Below, in pieces: positions 12,958 through 16,466 of a DNA stretch of 16,466 bases (position 1 is its first letter; each line of letters opens with the position of its first letter). The notes beneath the pieces were generated by a model. It made no database searches, was not told the DNA's origin, and saw only the letters and a program-made list of their open reading frames with translations. This stretch comes from UBA11858 sp964589145. GTDB taxonomy: Bacteria > Chloroflexota > Anaerolineae > Anaerolineales > UBA11858. The stretch is taken from NCBI GenBank assembly GCA_964589145.1, contig CAZPSL010000042.1:1-16466 (forward strand), read 5' to 3'. The position numbers and the translations under genes were made by a program.

Positions 12958-13652
12958 GGCTCAAAAGCGTAGCCTACACCGCGCAGGGTGACAATCCAGC
13001 GCGGGTTGGCGGGGTCGGCTTCCAGTTTTTCGCGCAGATGGCGGATGTGAACATCTACGGTGCGGTCGGAGCCGATGTCGCTGTCGTACCCCCAGACGGC
13101 TTCGATCAGTTCCGCGCGGCTGACCGGGCGGCGCGGCCGCTCGGCGAGGTAGCGCAGCAGGCGGAACTCGGTCGGGGTGAGGAACACCGGCTTGCCATCC
13201 CGGAAGACGCGCAACTGCTCCAGGTCAATGACCACATCCCCGAAGGTGATTTGCTTCCCCTGGGCGGTTTGGGAGAGTTCGCCGTAGGCACGGCGCAGCA
13301 ACGCCCGGATGCGGGCGATCAACTCGCGCAGGTCATAGGGCTTGACCACGTAGTCGTCCGCACCCAGTTCCAGGCCGAGCACTTTGTCAATCGGTTCGTC
13401 GCGGGCGGTGAGTATCAGGATGGGCATCCGTTCCCCCTCGGCGCGCAGTTGACGGCAGACGTCAAAGCCGCTGATGTCCGGCAGGCGAATATCGAGCAGG
13501 ATCAGGTGCGGGTGCCGGCTGCGGGCGTAGTCAAGTGCCTTCTGTCCGGTATCCACCCAGAAGACGTCGAAGCCCTCGGCATTCAGGCCGTATTCCAGCC
13601 CGCGGGCGACGGCGGGTTCATCTTCGACAATCAGGATGCGTTCTTTGCTCAT
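12954..13652 (-). CDS. OmpR/PhoB-family response regulator
   Basis: The 232-residue protein has a receiver domain (about 5-118) with acidic pocket Glu10-Asp11, phospho-accepting Asp54 in LILLDIRLPD, Thr82 and Lys104 (VVKPYD). A winged-helix DNA-binding domain follows (about 132-232), with LTPTEFRLLRYLAERP and the recognition-helix stretch DRTVDVHIRHLREKL, ending VTLRGVGYAFEP as in typical members. Phosphorylation by the kinase at 9700 should switch its DNA binding; targets are unknown. I choose ATG 13652. An open frame runs on to 13829, but the extra 59 codons are translated repeat DNA (see 13739-13800). No Shine-Dalgarno precedes ATG 13652 (CCCTCAACCC), so initiation may be leaderless. Confidence 0.95.
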   Translation of the reverse strand: MSKERILIVEDEPAVARGLEYGLNAEGFDVFWVDTGQKALDYARSRHPHLILLDIRLPDISGFDVCRQLRAEGERMPILILTARDEPIDKVLGLELGADDYVVKPYDLRELIARIRALLRRAYGELSQTAQGKQITFGDVVIDLEQLRVFRDGKPVFLTPTEFRLLRYLAERPRRPVSRAELIEAVWGYDSDIGSDRTVDVHIRHLREKLEADPANPRWIVTLRGVGYAFEP

Positions 13653-13738
13653 TGGGTTGAGGGTAGTGAGGCCGCGGGAGAATCTGGGGCTGTTATGTAC
13701 TTTCTGTGATGCAGACAGCAGAAAACCTGTTGTCTCTC

Positions 13739-13800
13739 CATCTCCCCTGCGTCCCCCCTCACCCTTCAGGCAGGCTTCGCACTCCCCAGGGAAGGGGGGA
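13739..13800. repeat. 62-bp repeat module shared with the long MITE-like element
   Basis: This stretch matches 7900-7961 at 59 of 62 positions without gaps (CATC.CCCCTGC start, CCCAGGGAAGGGGGGA end). No terminal repeats of the MITE-like type were found around it, so it is either a decayed copy or an independent module that the longer element has taken up. It lies upstream of the response regulator start, in what would be its 5' region. Confidence 0.85.
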
Positions 13801-13842
13801 GGGGCCGGGGGCGCAGAAAAGTTCATCACAGGGTCTAGGGAA

Positions 13843-13881
13843 CTGAGGACTGGCGGTCCTGACAGGACTGCCAGTCCTCAG
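13843..13881. terminator. Long hairpin after the CNNM-type gene
   Basis: 18-bp arms, 13843-13860 and 13864-13881, pair with a single mismatch that is G-U in RNA, around the 3-nt loop GAC. The flanking TTCATCA (13822-13828) and TGATGAA (13884-13890) could extend it. It begins 15 bp past the stop of the minus-strand gene at 13897. No T run follows, so terminator function is inferred from position and from similarity (GACTGGC, GTCCTGA, CTGCCAGTCC) to the better terminator at 4773-4800. Confidence 0.5.
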
Positions 13882-13896
13882 GGTGATGAAAAGTCT

Positions 13897-15192
13897 TCAG
13901 GGTTTTTGTCTCTCCTCGTCATTTTCTTGTTCCTGCGGCGCGATGGATTGTGCCCGCACCTTGCGGATGCGCCGTCCGCTGACCTCTTCCACAGTCAGCA
14001 GCACACCGTCTTCCTGCCACTGCTCGCCTGCTTCGGGGACATGACCAAACCGCATATAAAGGAATCCGCCCAAAGTATCCGCCTCGTCAACCGGCAGGTG
14101 AGCATCCATCAACTCGTTGAAATCGTCCAGGTCAATCCGTCCGCGGAACAGATAACTGCCGTCATCCAAAATCTGGTAAGGTTGCTCCTCGTTCTCGTCG
14201 TACTCGTCCTGGATTTCGCCGAAAATCTCCTCAATGATGTCCTCCAGCGTGACCACACCGGCCACACCGCCGTACTCGTCCACGACAATCGCCATGTGCA
14301 TCCGGCTGCTTTGCATCTCGGTCAGCAGTTCGTCCACTTTCTTGGCTTCAGGGACAAAATACGGCGAGCGGAGTTGCACATCCCGCAGGTTTTCAACCCG
14401 CTGCTCTCCGCCGCGCCACAGGCGAATCAGGTCTTTGGCATACAGCAGGCCGATGATATTATCCACCGAGCCTTCGTACACCGGCACGCGTGAAAAGCCG
14501 GTGCCCAGCAGGATGTCTACGGCTTCCGAGAGCGGAATATCCACATCCAGAGTGACCATGTCGATGCGCGGGACCATGATCTCCCGCGCCAGGGTTTCAC
14601 CCAATCTGACAATCGAGCGGATCATCTCCCGCTCGCCCTCCTCGATGACACCGTTCTGCTCGCTGGCATCCACCAGGGTAATCAGTTCGTCCTCGGTGAT
14701 TTTGCCGTGAGCCTCGGCGGTCTCGTGCGTGTCGCCGGAGAGAAGCAGGGTCAGGGAAATCAACGGGGACAGACCCCAGTTCACAACCCGGATGAAGGTT
14801 GCCAGTTTGATCAGCCAGAACTCCGGGTTATGGTATACCCGCCGTTCAGCAAGCCATTCCAAAAGGGCAAGCAGGAAGCCCGTCAGCAGGAATAGCCCAA
14901 AATTCGCCCAGCGTGACTCAAAGACGTTGATCTGAAAAATCAGCAGACAAATGCCCCCAATCAGCAGCAGACGGGCCAGCGACTGTACCAGGTACAAACC
15001 GGTGTACGGACGGGGCAGCAGTGTGAGCAAATTCATCGCTTGTGCTGCCTCTTTCTGGCCTTGCTCCTGTGCTTGCAGCAGCCGCGCCAGCGAGGCGTTT
15101 CGCAGCCCGGAGCGGGCGGCGATGGTCAGCAAATCCAAAACCGCCAGCAGCCCTAAAACCAGCGCCCCTGCGATCAGTTCGAGTTCGTTCAT
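13897..15192 (-). CDS. CNNM/CorC-type membrane protein with CBS pair (hemolysin family)
   Basis: The 431-residue protein has an N-terminal membrane region with about four hydrophobic segments (5-25, 67-88, 97-116, 128-152), matching a DUF21/CNNM module. A linker with the conserved EDELITLVDASEQNGVIEEGEREMI-like pattern follows (166-191). CBS 1 (about 204-262, MVPRIDMVTLD) and CBS 2 (about 272-326, VVDEYGGVAGVVTLEDIIEE) come next, then a CorC_HlyC domain (about 338-415, GRIDLDDFNE). Family members are linked to magnesium or cobalt efflux and respond to adenine nucleotides through CBS; the old name hemolysin is not supported by function. The membrane part looks less conserved than usual (LDLLTIAARSGL in place of the SxSETA-like stretch). 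It starts at ATG 15192, overlapping the glmU stop as ATGA, so it is translationally coupled to glmU. Confidence 0.9.
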   Translation of the reverse strand: MNELELIAGALVLGLLAVLDLLTIAARSGLRNASLARLLQAQEQGQKEAAQAMNLLTLLPRPYTGLYLVQSLARLLLIGGICLLIFQINVFESRWANFGLFLLTGFLLALLEWLAERRVYHNPEFWLIKLATFIRVVNWGLSPLISLTLLLSGDTHETAEAHGKITEDELITLVDASEQNGVIEEGEREMIRSIVRLGETLAREIMVPRIDMVTLDVDIPLSEAVDILLGTGFSRVPVYEGSVDNIIGLLYAKDLIRLWRGGEQRVENLRDVQLRSPYFVPEAKKVDELLTEMQSSRMHMAIVVDEYGGVAGVVTLEDIIEEIFGEIQDEYDENEEQPYQILDDGSYLFRGRIDLDDFNELMDAHLPVDEADTLGGFLYMRFGHVPEAGEQWQEDGVLLTVEEVSGRRIRKVRAQSIAPQEQENDEERQKP

Positions 15193-16466
15193 TTCAGTTT
15201 ACGGATTTTGCGCGCCGGAAGCCCCACCGCCAATGTATGCGGCGGCACATCTTTTGTGACCACCGACCCCGCGCCGGTGCGCGCTCCCTCGCCGATCTCG
15301 ACGGGGGCGACCAGCATCGTATCGCTGCCGATGAAAGCCCCATTCCCGATTTTGGTGGGGTTTTTGTGGATTCCATCGTAATTGCAGGTGATTGTTCCGG
15401 CCCCGATGTTGACCTCCGCACCCAGGGTGGCATCACCCAGATAGGAGAAATGCCCCATTTTGCTGCCCGGCCCCAGGTAGGAGTTCTTGACCTCCCCGAA
15501 GTTGCCCATGTGGACGCCTTCGGCGAGATGTGCGCCCTTGCGGAGATGCCCGAAGGGCCCCATATCTACGTTGTTTTCGACGACCGCCTCCTCCAGCACG
15601 GAGGCGAATATCTTGCAGTTCTCCCCGATTTGTGTATCGCGGATGACGGTGTTCGGCCCGATGGTGCAGTTCTGCCCGATATGAGTCTCGCCCTGGAGGT
15701 GGGTGTTCGCCGCGATGACGGTATCCTGCCCGATGGTGACACCGACCTCGATCCAGGCGGTGAGCGGGTCGAGCAGCGTGACCCCTGCGAGCATCCACCG
15801 GCGGTTGATCCGCTCCTGCATCCGGGCGGTTGCTTCCGCCAAATGGATGCGGGTGTTGACGCCGATCACCTCGGCAGGGTCGTCAATGGTGACGGCGCGC
15901 ACAGTCAGCCCGTCCCCGACGGCGATGGCGACCAAATCGGTGAGGTAGTACTCGCCCTTCGGGGAGAGCGGAATGCGCGGCAGGGCCTCCCAGAGCCAAT
16001 CGGCGCGGAAGCAGTACACGCTGGTGTTCAACTCCCGGATGGCGAGTTGTTCCGGGGTGCAGTCCACCTCCTCGACAATGGCCTGCACGTTCCCTTCGGG
16101 GCCGCGTACGATGCGCCCAAAGCCGCGCGGGTCATCAGCGATGTTTGTGAGCAGGGTCATCGGGCCGTCGTGCCCCCGCTGGGCATCTGCCACCATTTGA
16201 AAAGTCTGCGGGGAAAGCAGCGGCATATCGGCGTAGGAGACCAGTACGTAGTCAGTCTGCCCTTTGAGCAGATCCGCCGCCTGCATGACGGCGTGCCCGG
16301 TGCCGAGTTGTTCTTCCTGAAGGACGAAGCGGGCCGCCGTGCCGATGGCTTGCTGTACGGCTTCGGCGCCGTGACCGACCACGATTACCGGCTTTTCGTC
16401 CGTGACTTGTGCCAGCGCGTGGACGGCGTGCCAGACCATCGGGCGTCCCAGAATGGGATGCAGCAC
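15189..16466 (-). CDS. glmU: Bifunctional UDP-N-acetylglucosamine pyrophosphorylase / glucosamine-1-phosphate acetyltransferase GlmU (5' partial)
   Basis: GlmU makes UDP-GlcNAc for peptidoglycan from glucosamine-1-phosphate, acetyl-CoA and UTP. 425 codons are visible. The first 20-30 residues, with the GxGTRMxSxxPK nucleotide-binding loop, lie beyond the window, so the first codon (GTG) is not the true start. The uridyltransferase part shows QLGTGHAV, SYADMPLL (YGD is usual), GFGRIVR, LNTSVYCF and GEYYLTD. The acetyltransferase part is a left-handed beta-helix of hexapeptides with GPFGHLR, GNFGEVKNS, SKMGHFSYLGD (catalytic His kept) and NIGAGTITCNYDG (acetyl-CoA/acceptor Asn and Tyr kept). 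Both activities should be intact. It overlaps the downstream CBS gene by 4 bp (ATGA). Confidence 0.96.
   Translation of the reverse strand: MLHPILGRPMVWHAVHALAQVTDEKPVIVVGHGAEAVQQAIGTAARFVLQEEQLGTGHAVMQAADLLKGQTDYVLVSYADMPLLSPQTFQMVADAQRGHDGPMTLLTNIADDPRGFGRIVRGPEGNVQAIVEEVDCTPEQLAIRELNTSVYCFRADWLWEALPRIPLSPKGEYYLTDLVAIAVGDGLTVRAVTIDDPAEVIGVNTRIHLAEATARMQERINRRWMLAGVTLLDPLTAWIEVGVTIGQDTVIAANTHLQGETHIGQNCTIGPNTVIRDTQIGENCKIFASVLEEAVVENNVDMGPFGHLRKGAHLAEGVHMGNFGEVKNSYLGPGSKMGHFSYLGDATLGAEVNIGAGTITCNYDGIHKNPTKIGNGAFIGSDTMLVAPVEIGEGARTGAGSVVTKDVPPHTLAVGLPARKIRKLK

Noticed and set aside
13653..13829. 59-codon N-terminal extension of the response regulator
   Set aside because: It is translated repeat DNA shared with 7900-7961; receiver domains begin a few residues before the first strand, as with ATG 13652.

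Overview
This 16.5 kb window is GC-rich bacterial chromosome. Gene-family flavour, missing CCA on the tRNA and dense G/C-rich intergenic repeats suggest a Chloroflexota genome of Anaerolineae type. That placement is inference; no phylogenetic marker was compared.

Layout, left to right. (1) 1-4573, plus strand: an unrecognised 166-residue protein, then two ABC half-transporters. Their complementary departures from consensus (Asp for the catalytic Glu in the first, LSVGQ for LSGGQ in the second) mark them as one heterodimeric exporter of the TM287/288 type. The 352-bp gap between them is all repeats. (2) 4638-4800: a tRNA-Leu(UAA) with its own promoter. (3) 4823-5722, minus: a PlsC-type acyltransferase. 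(4) 5723-6256: a divergent gap holding a repeat and a roughly 280-nt stretch with several nested inverted repeats that ends in T7, just before (5) 6257-7812, plus: a GT4 glycosyltransferase overlapping yraN. (6) 7838-8150: a mobile-element-like repeat with 10-bp flanking direct repeats. (7) 8249-9619, plus: miaA, then a HicB-type antitoxin gene with a strong promoter/operator but no intact toxin. (8) 9700-13652, minus: a two-component system in the order response regulator, membrane-anchored double-PDZ protein, histidine kinase, with three 7-bp-period arrays in its gaps. (9) 13897-16466, minus: glmU (5' end beyond the window) overlapping by ATGA a CNNM/CorC-type CBS membrane protein.

Most genes are ordinary: cell-wall precursor synthesis, tRNA modification, membrane lipid or glycolipid synthesis, export and envelope sensing. 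The unusual content is between genes. At least three short elements (about 130-310 bp) share imperfect terminal inverted repeats built on GCAAA(A/T)G(A/T)TGTAGAA, and each is flanked by a 9-11 bp direct repeat, exact in two copies. They look like non-autonomous transposable elements (MITE-like). Further pieces of the same modules sit at 5800-5913 and 13739-13800. The structured leader before the glycosyltransferase, the heptamer arrays around the kinase locus and the toxin-less hicB are the other points most worth following.
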